Part shown: positions 37,257 through 45,706 of the stretch, piece after piece
Position numbering within the stretch: the first letter of the stretch is position 1
Layout: each line of letters begins with the position of its first letter
NCBI RefSeq assembly: GCF_002953735.1
Contig: NZ_CP025536.1
Location: 1,308,001 to 1,372,000 of the forward strand
DNA from: Streptococcus pluranimalium
Lineage (GTDB): Bacteria; Bacillota; Bacilli; Lactobacillales; Streptococcaceae
Length of the DNA stretch: 64,000 nucleotides
Reading direction: 5' to 3'
Notes under the pieces: generated by a model
The model's input: the letters and a program-made list of their open reading frames with translations, nothing else
The model's database searches: none
What the model was told of the DNA's origin: nothing
Made by a program: the position numbers and the translations under genes

Positions 37257-37364
37257 TCATTTCCCCTTTCTTTCTTATCATTGTAACAAATAGATCATCT
37301 CTTTTAAAATCCTAACTAACCATTAAATAAATAATTTTAAAACCCTTTTCAACTTGAAATGTGG

Positions 37365-37370
37365 TATAAT
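37365..37370 (+). promoter_or_regulatory. -10 element upstream of the first esterase
   Basis: TATAAT preceded by TGG (extended -10), 33 bases before the ATG at 37404. Confidence 0.6.
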
Positions 37371-37403
37371 CAATTTCAAGATAATTCTGAAAAAGAGGAT
37401 ATT

Positions 37404-38237
37404 ATGGCAAAAAGAACCCGACTTAACAATTACTATCTGGAAATGGTGGAACATCATCTTCATGTGCCTTACTACGATGAAGAGCGGCGCATCCGTGTGC
37501 TTCTCCCTAAAGATTACCACAAAGAAGATTGGGCGTCTTATCCTGTTTTATACATGCACGATGGGCAAAATGTCTTCTATAGTAAAGAATCTTTTTCTGG
37601 CTACTCTTGGAAGGTTATTCCTACCATCAAATATCATAAAGAGCTACCTAAAATGATTATCGTAGGGATAGATAATGCTGGTGATAACCGTCTTAACGAA
37701 TATGCACCTTGGATGACCGATGTTGGCACAACTCCTGAAACAGCTAGTGTTGGTGGAGACGGCATGGCTTATGGTGAGTGGGTGGTTAACACCGTTAAAC
37801 CCTTTATTGATAAGACTTATCGTACCTTGACTGATCCTGAGCACACGCTCCTAGCTGGGTCCTCTATGGGAGGGATTATCACAGCCTATATGGGTGCAGC
37901 CTACCCTGACGTTTTTGGTAATCTCGGGGTTTTCTCACTAGCCTCTTGGTTCAGCGAACGAGATTTTTTACGGTTTTGTGACCATCATCCATTAGCCAAA
38001 TCCAGCAGGGTTTATATCCAAGTTGGGACTCTTGAAGGGGATGAAGTTGATGAAACCTTCGCTTCTAACATGAACCAACGCTACATAGACTGTACGCTTC
38101 ATTACTACCAATCGCTCCTTAAATCTGGAAGCAGCATGGACAATGTCAAACTCAAAATCATGGCTAATGAAATCCACCACGAAAAACACTGGGCCGACCA
38201 CTTCCTAGAATTCTTACAATTCACTTTAAAAGATTAA
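37404..38237 (+). CDS. Alpha/beta hydrolase, putative esterase (COG2819/Fes-like)
   Basis: 277 residues with no signal peptide. The nucleophile elbow is LAGSSMGGIITAYMG; YMHDGQNVFYSKES near residue 50 and the late HEKHW give the expected Asp/His environment. Proteins of this family (esterase D/enterochelin esterase fold) hydrolyse carboxylic esters; the substrate is unknown. ATG 37404 has AGAGG six bases upstream, whereas an in-frame start 15 codons earlier overlies the promoter. Transcribed alone and ended by a perfect terminator. Confidence 0.85.
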   Translation: MAKRTRLNNYYLEMVEHHLHVPYYDEERRIRVLLPKDYHKEDWASYPVLYMHDGQNVFYSKESFSGYSWKVIPTIKYHKELPKMIIVGIDNAGDNRLNEYAPWMTDVGTTPETASVGGDGMAYGEWVVNTVKPFIDKTYRTLTDPEHTLLAGSSMGGIITAYMGAAYPDVFGNLGVFSLASWFSERDFLRFCDHHPLAKSSRVYIQVGTLEGDEVDETFASNMNQRYIDCTLHYYQSLLKSGSSMDNVKLKIMANEIHHEKHWADHFLEFLQFTLKD

Positions 38238-38254
38238 GTATCATCATATTTGCC

Positions 38255-38286
38255 ACTTCCTTAACAATTTGTTAAGGAAGTTTTTT
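38255..38286 (+). terminator. Terminator after the first esterase
   Basis: ACTTCCTTAACA/TGTTAAGGAAGT perfect arms followed by TTTTTT. Confidence 0.92.
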
Positions 38287-38301
38287 GAGCATTGACCACT
38301 G

Positions 38302-38334
38302 AAAAAACCGCCCTAAGTTTAATCTTTGGACGGT
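38302..38334 (-). terminator. Terminator of the hydroxyacid dehydrogenase gene
   Basis: On the minus strand ACCGTCC pairs with GGGCGGT (one G-T pair) and is followed by TTTTTT. Confidence 0.85.
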
Positions 38335-38347
38335 CTTTCTAATCTCA

Positions 38348-39304
38348 TTAAGCATTGACTTGATTGATGATTTTTCCGTCGTGAAGATAGGAAATGATAT
38401 TTTGAGCTGTTTCACGAGATAGTTTAATACGAGCATCCCAAGTGGCTGAACCAGAATGCGGAGTCATGACTACATTATCTAGTTTGATTAAGTCTGGGTG
38501 TGATCGTCCTTCTACCTCATAAACGTCTAGGCCTGCACCGGCTAATTGACCAGATTTAAGGGCAGTAATCATGGCTTCCTCATCAACTAAGGCACCACGA
38601 GCGGTATTAACTAAAAAGGCACCTTCTTTCATCTTGCTAAAGACTTCTTCATCAAAGAGACCTTTTGTGTCAGCTGTTGCTGGCGCGTGCAAACTGATAA
38701 CATCTGCTTCTCTGACTAAATCATCGAAATCACGGTAGGACACCTGTAGTTCCTCTTCCTGATCCTTTGCTAAGGGATGACGTTTGTTGTAAATCACAGT
38801 AGCACCAAAAACCTGAACCATTTTAGCCACTTCTTGACCGATGCGACCAAACCCAAAAATACCGACGGTTTTACCGTTTAATCCCTGACTAAGGCCACTC
38901 GGTAAAGTGGTGTTAACCCATTCCCCATCACGGAGACGACGATCTAGAAAGGCAACATGACGCATGATTGATAGCATCAAGGTCACAGCCAATTCTGCTG
39001 TCGGTATCATGACGGCTTCAGGTGAATTAGATACCACTATACCCTTTTCTTCAGCATAGTCAATATCAATATGATCAAATCCAACACTGTGTGTTGAAAT
39101 GATTTTGAGATTTTCACCTGCATCAATCATCTCCTTATCAACTGGTAATTGAGTCGTATAAAGGGCATCATAATCTGCTAAATGTTCTAAAAGCCAGTCT
39201 CTCGTATTTTCTAAAGGTGCTTGATCAACTTGAAAAACCTCTTTTAACTCAGACAAACCTTCTTCTAAGGGTTGTCCTAAAATCAGAACTTTTGCTTTTT
39301 CCAT
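38348..39304 (-). CDS. D-isomer-specific 2-hydroxyacid dehydrogenase
   Basis: 318 residues. The NAD(P)-binding motif GIFGFGRIGQEVAKM (GxGxxG, about residue 149), the catalytic arginine region NTARGALVDEEAM, glutamate region LDVYEVEGRSHP and histidine in MTPHSGSATWDARI are intact. Glyoxylate/hydroxypyruvate reductase-like (GyaR), but the exact acid cannot be told from sequence. Good RBS (AAGTGAGG). Lies between two esterase genes, on the minus strand. Confidence 0.9.
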   Translation of the reverse strand: MEKAKVLILGQPLEEGLSELKEVFQVDQAPLENTRDWLLEHLADYDALYTTQLPVDKEMIDAGENLKIISTHSVGFDHIDIDYAEEKGIVVSNSPEAVMIPTAELAVTLMLSIMRHVAFLDRRLRDGEWVNTTLPSGLSQGLNGKTVGIFGFGRIGQEVAKMVQVFGATVIYNKRHPLAKDQEEELQVSYRDFDDLVREADVISLHAPATADTKGLFDEEVFSKMKEGAFLVNTARGALVDEEAMITALKSGQLAGAGLDVYEVEGRSHPDLIKLDNVVMTPHSGSATWDARIKLSRETAQNIISYLHDGKIINQVNA

Positions 39305-39385
39305 GTCAAAACCTCACTTTCTCCTCATTATTGTATCAAAATAAAAAGGGCTTCCAAAATGGAAACCCTCATTTTTCAGTTAACC

Positions 39386-40141
39386 CTAGCCCAGGCGACC
39401 TTCTTCTTCTAGTTTACCCATAAAGAATGGCATTTGCTTGCGCCACCATTCCCAATCATGGGCAACATCATGACCCCAATAATCAAACCAAGCTGGAAGC
39501 TCTTTTGTAGTAAAAACTTCTTCTAACCGTTTCGTATCATAGACATGAGGCTCTTCCCAAGCCCCCTGACCAACAGCAACAATCATACGATTGTTACGGT
39601 AGCGATCCAAAAACCAAGGATCATTTTGCTGCCATAAGTAGTCCAGTGGCGAATTAAAATAAATCGCCTGATCATCACCGAATTCACCAGTGAAGAATCG
39701 CGCATCATAGACACCAGACAGGGCAACAGATACATCAAATAAATCAGGGTGTTTCAAAGCAAAATTAACCGTATGGAAGCCACCCATAGAGCATCCCGTT
39801 GCTACCAGGCCACCTTGCCAGCCAGTTTCATGGCGAATTAGTGGTACTAGTTCATTAACAATATAGCGATCATAGGCATCGTGAGCAAGTGCCATATCGT
39901 GACCAGACTTACCTAGGTTCAACCATGATTCTGAATCATAAGAATCAGGCGTAAAAAACTGAACCAAGCCACGATCAATCCAAGGTTGACAAGCTTCAAT
40001 CATACCAAAATCAGCATACTCATCATGGCTACCACCAGATGATGGAAAGACGACAACTGGCTTTCCAGCATGCCCATAAACATTAAAAGACATTTCGCGA
40101 CCAAGTTCCCCTGACCACTGACTACGACGTTCAAATTTCAT
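39386..40141 (-). CDS. Alpha/beta hydrolase, putative esterase (COG4947-like)
   Basis: 251 residues. Nucleophile elbow ATGCSMGGFHTVNF near residue 105 (GCSMG), and a C-terminal WGHDVAHDWEWWRKQMPFF segment likely to supply the catalytic histidine; FPSSGGSHDEYAD near residue 33 may form the oxyanion loop. Family proteins are uncharacterised cytoplasmic esterases. Start 40141 was preferred to an in-frame upstream codon that lies inside a GGGACAAAA repeat element. Lies downstream of an ATP-grasp gene with the repeat between them. Confidence 0.85.
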   Translation of the reverse strand: MKFERRSQWSGELGREMSFNVYGHAGKPVVVFPSSGGSHDEYADFGMIEACQPWIDRGLVQFFTPDSYDSESWLNLGKSGHDMALAHDAYDRYIVNELVPLIRHETGWQGGLVATGCSMGGFHTVNFALKHPDLFDVSVALSGVYDARFFTGEFGDDQAIYFNSPLDYLWQQNDPWFLDRYRNNRMIVAVGQGAWEEPHVYDTKRLEEVFTTKELPAWFDYWGHDVAHDWEWWRKQMPFFMGKLEEEGRLG

Positions 40142-40167
40142 ATAACAACTTTCTAATTTGTGGATAA

Positions 40168-40414
40168 GAGTGGGACAAAAATCGGTCATTCGCCAGAATT
40201 CGATTCCCCCTCACCTCCCTAATTTTTCAGATCCACCTCCGCACAGCTCAAACAGTCACTTCCTGACTGTTTGAGGTTGGAAATAAGGGAAGCCAAGGCT
40301 TATCTCGTTCGTTAGGGCTGTATAAGCTGATGACATCAGTAAATTAGAGCCCACCACTGCGTCTTGCTTGACTATCTAGAATGAATTGAGAGATTGGGCT
40401 TTTGTCCCAGCCTC
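40168..40414. repeat. 247-bp streptococcal GGGACAAAA intergenic element with internal hairpins
   Basis: Bounded by GAGTGGGACAAAA (left) and TTTTGTCCCAGCCTC (right), a perfect 10-bp inverted pair at the ends. Inside are a perfect 12-bp hairpin CTCAAACAGTCA/TGACTGTTTGAG (40247-40275) and the palindrome CTGATG-A-CATCAG (40327-40339). I know such TGGGACAAAA-ended elements as common intergenic repeats in streptococci but cannot name a formal family. It occupies nearly the whole 324-base gap between the esterase and ATP-grasp genes. Confidence 0.82.
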
Positions 40415-40465
40415 CTAAATAACAAAGCGTTCTCGCAACAAAGAACTTCCATTTCCCGAGGAATC

Positions 40466-41644
40466 CTAAACCTTTTCTTGAGCATAACGGATCAAATCTC
40501 GCATGGTTTCGCGCTCAGGACAACGCCCAATAATACCGTCCTGACCCATAATCTCTGAAAAGATTCCTGGCACCGATACTATAGATACCAAATGTTGACC
40601 AAAGTATTGTCGAATATCCTCTAAACTGTGACGATATTCCTTATCCCCTCGACGGGAGATGTAAAAAACATGATAAGGACGTTTGCTTTCGGATTTAAAG
40701 TGATTTTCCTTGACCACATTGGCGTATTCTTTGAAAATATCGAAATCGTTGGCGTAGTTCCACATATCAATAGTCATCCCACCTGGTGGGCGGCAGTTCA
40801 CTTCAAGTGGAATAATCTCGCCTGTTTCCTTGATACGGAAAAATTCAAAATGGAAAAAGCGCTCTTTGATATTAAAAGCTGAAACACACTTTTCTCCCAG
40901 AGTAACCAACTCAGGATTAATCTCTCTTGGTAAGAAATAATACATGTCCGTACCATTAGCAACCGTATCTAAAACAGCCTCTGAATGTTCTAAACTAGAA
41001 TAGAAAACAATCTTACCATCATGATCAGCTAAACCATCAAAGGTGATAATATCTCCATCCATAAACTCTTCCATGATGTAATCCACCTGAGAAGAGCGAT
41101 TGGCCAAGAAATGATCCAATTCATCACTTGTCTTTAATTTATAAGTATCAGAAGCCCCGACACCCGAATTTGGCTTAACGATAATAGGAAATCCTAGTTT
41201 TTTAGCTAACTTCTTAGCTTCCTTGTCCGTTTTAAAGGTATCCCCTGCCGCTACTTTCAGACCTTGATTACGAAAAACTTCTTTCATTTGACGTTTGGTT
41301 TTTATAGCCAACATGTCTTCGTTCTTAAAGCCAAAAACGTTAAAATCAGTACGTAATTTAGCATCCAGTTCCAACCAAAATTCATTATGCGATTCAACAC
41401 GATCAATACGACCGTATTTATGGGCAAAATAAGCAACTGCTCGATAAACTTGGTCATAGTCTTGCATATCATCCACACGATAATACTCGGTCAGATGTTG
41501 TCGAAGACCTTCCGACAATTGATCATAAGGCACATCAGCGATTCCTAAAGTGTTCATTCCACTTTCATATAAACGATGGGCAAAGGTTTCAAAATTCGTC
41601 GGAAAATGCGGTGAAATCATTACAAAATTCAATTTATCTGTCAT
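40466..41644 (-). CDS. ATP-grasp domain ligase of unknown specificity
   Basis: 392 residues. A pre-ATP-grasp N-terminal domain (about 1-100) is followed by the ATP-grasp fold (about 110-310): KPNSGVGASDTYKL glycine-rich loop, IMEEFMDGDIITFDGL, and the Mg-binding end HFEFFRIKETGEIIPLEVNC with PPGG. The C-terminus (about 320-392) is a separate region. Family members join a carboxylate to an amine using ATP (dipeptide or amide bond formation), with substrates not predictable here. Upstream of the esterase in the same direction, so the two may work on one metabolite. Confidence 0.85.
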   Translation of the reverse strand: MTDKLNFVMISPHFPTNFETFAHRLYESGMNTLGIADVPYDQLSEGLRQHLTEYYRVDDMQDYDQVYRAVAYFAHKYGRIDRVESHNEFWLELDAKLRTDFNVFGFKNEDMLAIKTKRQMKEVFRNQGLKVAAGDTFKTDKEAKKLAKKLGFPIIVKPNSGVGASDTYKLKTSDELDHFLANRSSQVDYIMEEFMDGDIITFDGLADHDGKIVFYSSLEHSEAVLDTVANGTDMYYFLPREINPELVTLGEKCVSAFNIKERFFHFEFFRIKETGEIIPLEVNCRPPGGMTIDMWNYANDFDIFKEYANVVKENHFKSESKRPYHVFYISRRGDKEYRHSLEDIRQYFGQHLVSIVSVPGIFSEIMGQDGIIGRCPERETMRDLIRYAQEKV

Positions 41645-41781
41645 AATAACTCCTCTTAAACGGTATTAGAGTTATTTTAGCATAGTCATATCGAAAAATC
41701 CATATAGTTTTCAGAAAATAAAGAAAATAGAGAAAACAACAAAAATAATAGTCGAAAATACCCTTCAACTTATTTTTTTGA

Positions 41782-41787
41782 TACACT
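41782..41787 (+). promoter_or_regulatory. -10 element of the MBL hydrolase gene, six bases from the ATG
   Basis: TACACT preceded by TGA; only AAGACT separates it from the start codon and no ribosome binding site is visible, so a leaderless transcript is likely. Confidence 0.5.
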
Positions 41788-41793
41788 AAGACT

Positions 41794-42429
41794 ATGAAAA
41801 CACATAAAATTTATAATACCGTAGCCGGCGAAAACACCTATTTATTAGAATCCGAAACAGGACTCCTGGTCATTGACCCAGGCAGTGACTGGTCAAAAAT
41901 TGAAAAGCGTATCAAAGATCTAGACAAACCTGTCCTTGCCATTCTCTTGACCCATACCCACTATGACCATATCTTGAGCGTCGAAGCTGTCCGCAAACAC
42001 TTCAATCAGCCCCCACTTTATGTTTCTGAAAAAGAAGCTTCTTGGTTGCAATCTCCGGTGGACAACCTATCAGGTCTCCCACGACATGACGATATGGATG
42101 ACGTCATTGTAGCGCCAGCTGAGCATATCTTTGAGCTCCGTAAACACTATGTTATCGGCGATTTCAACTATACAGTTGTGCCAACTCCGGGACATTCTTG
42201 GGGCAGTGTTTCCTTCATTTTCACTGAAGAGGAAGTTATTTTTTCTGGTGATGCCCTCTTTAAAGAAACCATTGGACGAACCGATCTGCCGACAGGAAAT
42301 TTTGATGACCTCATTTCAGGCATTCGTCAAGAACTTTTCACCCAGCCAAATCATTTTACCGTTCATCCAGGTCATGGCCAAAGCACAACCATCGCCCACG
42401 AAAAAAACGTTAACCCCTACTTTCAATGA
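41794..42429 (+). CDS. MBL-fold metallo-hydrolase (glyoxalase II-like, YcbL type)
   Basis: 211 residues. The metal motif THTHYDHILSVEAVR (HxHxDH, about residues 53-58) is complete, with further ligands in TPGHSWGSVSF, FSGDALFKETIGRTDLP and HPGHGQST. Such proteins hydrolyse thioesters such as S-lactoylglutathione-like compounds; the substrate is unknown. Overlaps the decayed hydrolase gene by four bases (ATGA). Confidence 0.9.
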   Translation: MKTHKIYNTVAGENTYLLESETGLLVIDPGSDWSKIEKRIKDLDKPVLAILLTHTHYDHILSVEAVRKHFNQPPLYVSEKEASWLQSPVDNLSGLPRHDDMDDVIVAPAEHIFELRKHYVIGDFNYTVVPTPGHSWGSVSFIFTEEEVIFSGDALFKETIGRTDLPTGNFDDLISGIRQELFTQPNHFTVHPGHGQSTTIAHEKNVNPYFQ

Positions 42430-42860
42430 GACCCTTTAAGAAAATTCTCCTAAGCTTATCCCTACTAATCTTGATAGCTATATCTGATCTCTTGATTGTG
42501 GTCAAAACTAAAACTTATCAGGCTAGCGCTAATGCTGAGAACATTCCCCAAGAGTCTAAGTCGCTTGACCACAGTCTTTACTTCAAGACAGAAGGGAACA
42601 ATGATTTTCTATCAGAAGGCACACTAGTTGAGGAAGAAGCCTATGCATCCTTGGCTGTTTCTTTAAGTCAAAAAGCCAAAAGTCGCTTAACTAACAATAC
42701 CACTTATGTAACAATCTAAGGTGGCAGTCATGCTGGATTTGGAGATTATGGCAGACAGGCTAAAGACGGCTAATCAAGCATGTCCAAAACCCAACAACGC
42801 CAAGAATTAGTTCAGATGATTAACAACTTTATCAAAACACACGAAAACGACACCCATTAA
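42426..42860 (+). pseudogene. Remnant of an exported alpha/beta hydrolase gene with internal deletion and two stops
   Basis: The frame starts MRPFKKILLSLSLLILIAIS, a membrane/signal segment, continues through GTLVEEEAYASLAVSLSQKA (an alpha/beta hydrolase start region), then jumps to NNTTYVTI, stops at TAA 42717-42719, and in the same frame continues GGSHAGFGDYGRQAKDG, stop, then SKTQQRQELVQMINNFIKTH to TAA 42858. The GGSHAGFGDYG part is the histidine end of this hydrolase family (about 290-300 residues), so roughly half the protein, including the nucleophile elbow, has been deleted. The 97-codon 5' frame could still be translated, coupled to the MBL gene. Confidence 0.8.
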
Positions 42861-42875
42861 GGTGCCGTTTTTTAG
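42846..42875 (+). terminator. Terminator after the decayed hydrolase
   Basis: AACGACACC/GGTGCCGTT (one mismatch) followed by TTTTTT. Confidence 0.85.
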
Positions 42876-42891
42876 TGAGCTCGGAGGAAGA

Positions 42892-44259
42892 TTACAACAA
42901 TGGAAATACCAATGTGACTTTCGCTCCATCTTTAGCAAGATTATTTTCTAATATTAATTCGCCGCTATGGAATGTCATAATCTGAAACGCTATGTATAAC
43001 CCTAAACCGTAGTTATCCGATGAATGCCTACTTTTATCACCACGATAAAATTGTTGTACCCCATGTGCCAAATCTTCTAAAGAAAATCCCGAACCCTGAT
43101 CAATTACAGATAGGTACAATTTATTTGTAGCAGTTTCTATCATTATTTCAATAGGAGCATTATCTGGAGAATATTGAATGGCATTATTTAACAGATTTTG
43201 AAAAGCTCTTTCAAAAAGCACTAAATTAATCAATAGAATATTATTGCCAACATCAATATCTTCTTTCAATAACCTTTCGTTAATTTCTACTATCTCACTT
43301 GCGATAAGCCTTACTCTTTCAATAAAATCTGTCATTGAGACTTTTTCTAGTGAAAAATCCAACTCTTTAATGGATTGATTTACCGTCATTAAAGTTTTGG
43401 TATATTCTGAAATACGGTTCATGTTTTTAATAATAAAAGAAACATACTCTGACTGCTCTTCGGTTAAATCAGTTTCACTTAATAATTCAGCATTACCTTT
43501 CACAATAGCTGTAGGCGTTTTGAGGTCATGTGTTAATGCTGATATTTGATTTCTTTTTTCCTCCTCTTGAAGCCAATTTTCTTTTAACGATAGACTCAAA
43601 GCCCGTTTCATGTTGTCAATACTATTCAAAACATCATTAAACTCTCTAATTTTTGAAAAACTAATCTCAATATCAAGATTTTGTTGAGCTATTTTCTGTG
43701 ATGCTTCCATCATAGGGATTAATTGCTTTGTCATGTACTTAGCCCAGAAAAGAGTGACTAAAAAAGTGCTGATAAAACAGAAAACGATTAGTAAACTGGC
43801 AAATAAAAAGTTAATTTTAGGAAAATAATCATTCATCCAATTAATTGAATAATGCGGCTCAAGTTGATAATTGATAATAATGTAACCATCAGGTCTCTTA
43901 TATTCTATAAATGATGATTTGGGCGTTGAGATTTCTTCTCTATTGTGAAAATGGATTGCCTTAATTTCATTTTCTTTAGTCATATTAGACTGAAGAATTT
44001 CACCGTCTAAATTCAGATAAATATAGCTTGCTTTATCAGGAATTAAACTATCATCAAATTTCTTTTGGTGTAAAATTGCTGTTTTATTGTCTATTATTTG
44101 ATTTTCCGTTTCATTTGCAGGAATGATTAATCCCGTTTGATAAAAAGTAATAAAGCTAAGTAATGAAACTCCTATAGCTATGACTAAGCCGATCCCAACA
44201 CTCCCTAAATATTTGAGAAAAATGACTTTCAGAGTTTGTCCTTTTTTATTTAATGCCAT
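42892..44259 (-). CDS. Sensor histidine kinase of a lantibiotic-resistance two-component system
   Basis: 455 residues. Two membrane helices (about 14-40 and 148-172) enclose a roughly 105-residue extracellular sensor; a HAMP-like linker (about 173-228) leads to the phosphorylation helix SALTHDLKTPTAIVKGN (His 244) and an HATPase_c domain with NLLNNAIQYSPDNAP (N box) and DQGSGFS, YGLGLYIAF (G boxes). Overlaps the response regulator by 10 bases. Arrangement and size fit the LcrS/CprK-type kinases that sense lantibiotics; the ligand is inferred from neighbours. Confidence 0.88.
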   Translation of the reverse strand: MALNKKGQTLKVIFLKYLGSVGIGLVIAIGVSLLSFITFYQTGLIIPANETENQIIDNKTAILHQKKFDDSLIPDKASYIYLNLDGEILQSNMTKENEIKAIHFHNREEISTPKSSFIEYKRPDGYIIINYQLEPHYSINWMNDYFPKINFLFASLLIVFCFISTFLVTLFWAKYMTKQLIPMMEASQKIAQQNLDIEISFSKIREFNDVLNSIDNMKRALSLSLKENWLQEEEKRNQISALTHDLKTPTAIVKGNAELLSETDLTEEQSEYVSFIIKNMNRISEYTKTLMTVNQSIKELDFSLEKVSMTDFIERVRLIASEIVEINERLLKEDIDVGNNILLINLVLFERAFQNLLNNAIQYSPDNAPIEIMIETATNKLYLSVIDQGSGFSLEDLAHGVQQFYRGDKSRHSSDNYGLGLYIAFQIMTFHSGELILENNLAKDGAKVTLVFPLL

Positions 44260-44909
44260 TTATAACCAATTCCCCAAACTGTCTCAATAGGATATTCTTC
44301 GTATTTTTGAAATTTAGCTCTTATATTTTTAATATGTTCCGAAATAGTAGAAGAATTACCGGTACTATCAAATCCAAAAATAGTTTCATAGATTTGTTCT
44401 CTAGAAAAAACCTGACCTTTTCGTCTAGCTAACAATTCTAAAATACGATACTCAGCCTTTGTTAGTTTGATTTTTTCATTATTCACAAATACTTCATTAG
44501 AAGATAAATTAAAGTGAATTCTACCTAAGTTTAAATTCAAATGTTTTTCTCTTTTCTCCCTTCGTAGATGTGCTTCAACTCTTGCCAATAATTCATGGAC
44601 ACCAAATGGCTTTGTGATATAATCATCTCCTCCATTTAATAGCCCTTCTACAATATCCTCTTCCATTGTCTTAGCTGTTAAAAAGAGGATAGGGCAGTCC
44701 ACTTTGCTACGGATTTTTTTACAAAGACTAAAACCATCAATCCCTGGCATCATAACATCAAGTAAAATTAAATCAAATTTGGTCAAAGTATCGGTATTTA
44801 GGTCTAAAGGATTTTGCAAGATTTCAACAAGATGATTATTCTTTTTTAAAATATTTTTCACAAGAACCAATAAATCGTATTCATCATCAACAACTAAAAT
44901 ATTTGCCAC
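44250..44909 (-). CDS. OmpR/PhoB-family response regulator
   Basis: 219 residues. Receiver domain with acidic pocket VVDDEYD, phospho-acceptor Asp 51 in LILLDVMMPGIDGFSL and switch lysine in DYITKPFGVHELLARV; C-terminal winged helix with LTKAEYRILELLARRKGQVF and SEHIKNIRAKF. Follows the LanFEG genes with 56 bases and is coupled to the kinase, so it most likely controls the transporter operon, as LcrR/CprR do in related loci. Confidence 0.9.
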   Translation of the reverse strand: MANILVVDDEYDLLVLVKNILKKNNHLVEILQNPLDLNTDTLTKFDLILLDVMMPGIDGFSLCKKIRSKVDCPILFLTAKTMEEDIVEGLLNGGDDYITKPFGVHELLARVEAHLRREKREKHLNLNLGRIHFNLSSNEVFVNNEKIKLTKAEYRILELLARRKGQVFSREQIYETIFGFDSTGNSSTISEHIKNIRAKFQKYEEYPIETVWGIGYKWH

Positions 44910-44965
44910 TAAAACTCCTCCTAAAGCGCTATCAATTTATTATACTACATTTTCTATTTGACTCA

Positions 44966-45706
44966 TCAATCAATAAAAGGATTTCCATCCCAATAATTAA
45001 CCCATTTTACTGATCCCCAAAAAATAATCAGAGTCAAAGGAAGAGACACATAAAGCCAAGTATTTAATTCTCTATATAAATAAGTTTGATCACTAAAATT
45101 GGTGCCGACAATATAAGTAGCAGCTAATCTTGATGACCAAGTACATGGCAAAAAATACCAAATGTCATCACCAATAGCGGTCATTGAAAGTAAAGCAAGC
45201 AATGTCTCTACAAACCCTAGTCCAATTGAGACTCCGCTCCCGAAGTTCACCGATACCAATAGATGAATCATATAAATTGTTGTGGCTCCACCGGTAAGAC
45301 ATAACACTTCAATGAGACAGTTTATTGGAGACTGATGTCCAAAAAGCAAAGAAAAGACTGTAATGGAAAGACTGACAGAGATTAATAAATTAACCAATAA
45401 CACTATTAATTTTCCGATATAAGGTTTACTCCGAGATTTTGTAGTAGATAGGATGACTTGAAATCGACCTGCATTTGCTTCCATATCTATAACTTTAGAT
45501 GTTATAACGCCACAAATGATTGGAAGAACTACTCCAAGAAGGACTAAATAATTTTCTATGATAACGTCATTACCAAAATTTTTTAAACTCGTAAACTGGC
45601 TTGCCACATAGAAAATCAGAGCATATAAAATTGGTAAAAATATATGAGCTTCTAAAATCCAGGTATGCTTTAATTTTAAAAATTCTGACTTTACTATATT
45701 CATCAT
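44966..45706 (-). CDS. Lantibiotic-protection ABC transporter permease (LanG-like)
   Basis: 246 residues with six hydrophobic segments. The opening MMNIVKSEFLKLKHTWILE is typical of the MutG/SpaG/LctG permeases. AGGAGG precedes the first of two adjacent ATGs; that ATG overlaps the stop of the upstream permease (ATGATG/TGA). Works with the ATPase at 46451 and the sister permease to move or detach lantibiotics from the membrane in related systems. More A+T-rich than flanking core genes. Confidence 0.82.
   Translation of the reverse strand: MMNIVKSEFLKLKHTWILEAHIFLPILYALIFYVASQFTSLKNFGNDVIIENYLVLLGVVLPIICGVITSKVIDMEANAGRFQVILSTTKSRSKPYIGKLIVLLVNLLISVSLSITVFSLLFGHQSPINCLIEVLCLTGGATTIYMIHLLVSVNFGSGVSIGLGFVETLLALLSMTAIGDDIWYFLPCTWSSRLAATYIVGTNFSDQTYLYRELNTWLYVSLPLTLIIFWGSVKWVNYWDGNPFID

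Noticed and set aside
40168..40414. Element considered as a CRISPR-like or attachment site
   Set aside because: No repeated spacer structure and no integrase nearby; the terminal inverted repeats fit an intergenic repeat instead.
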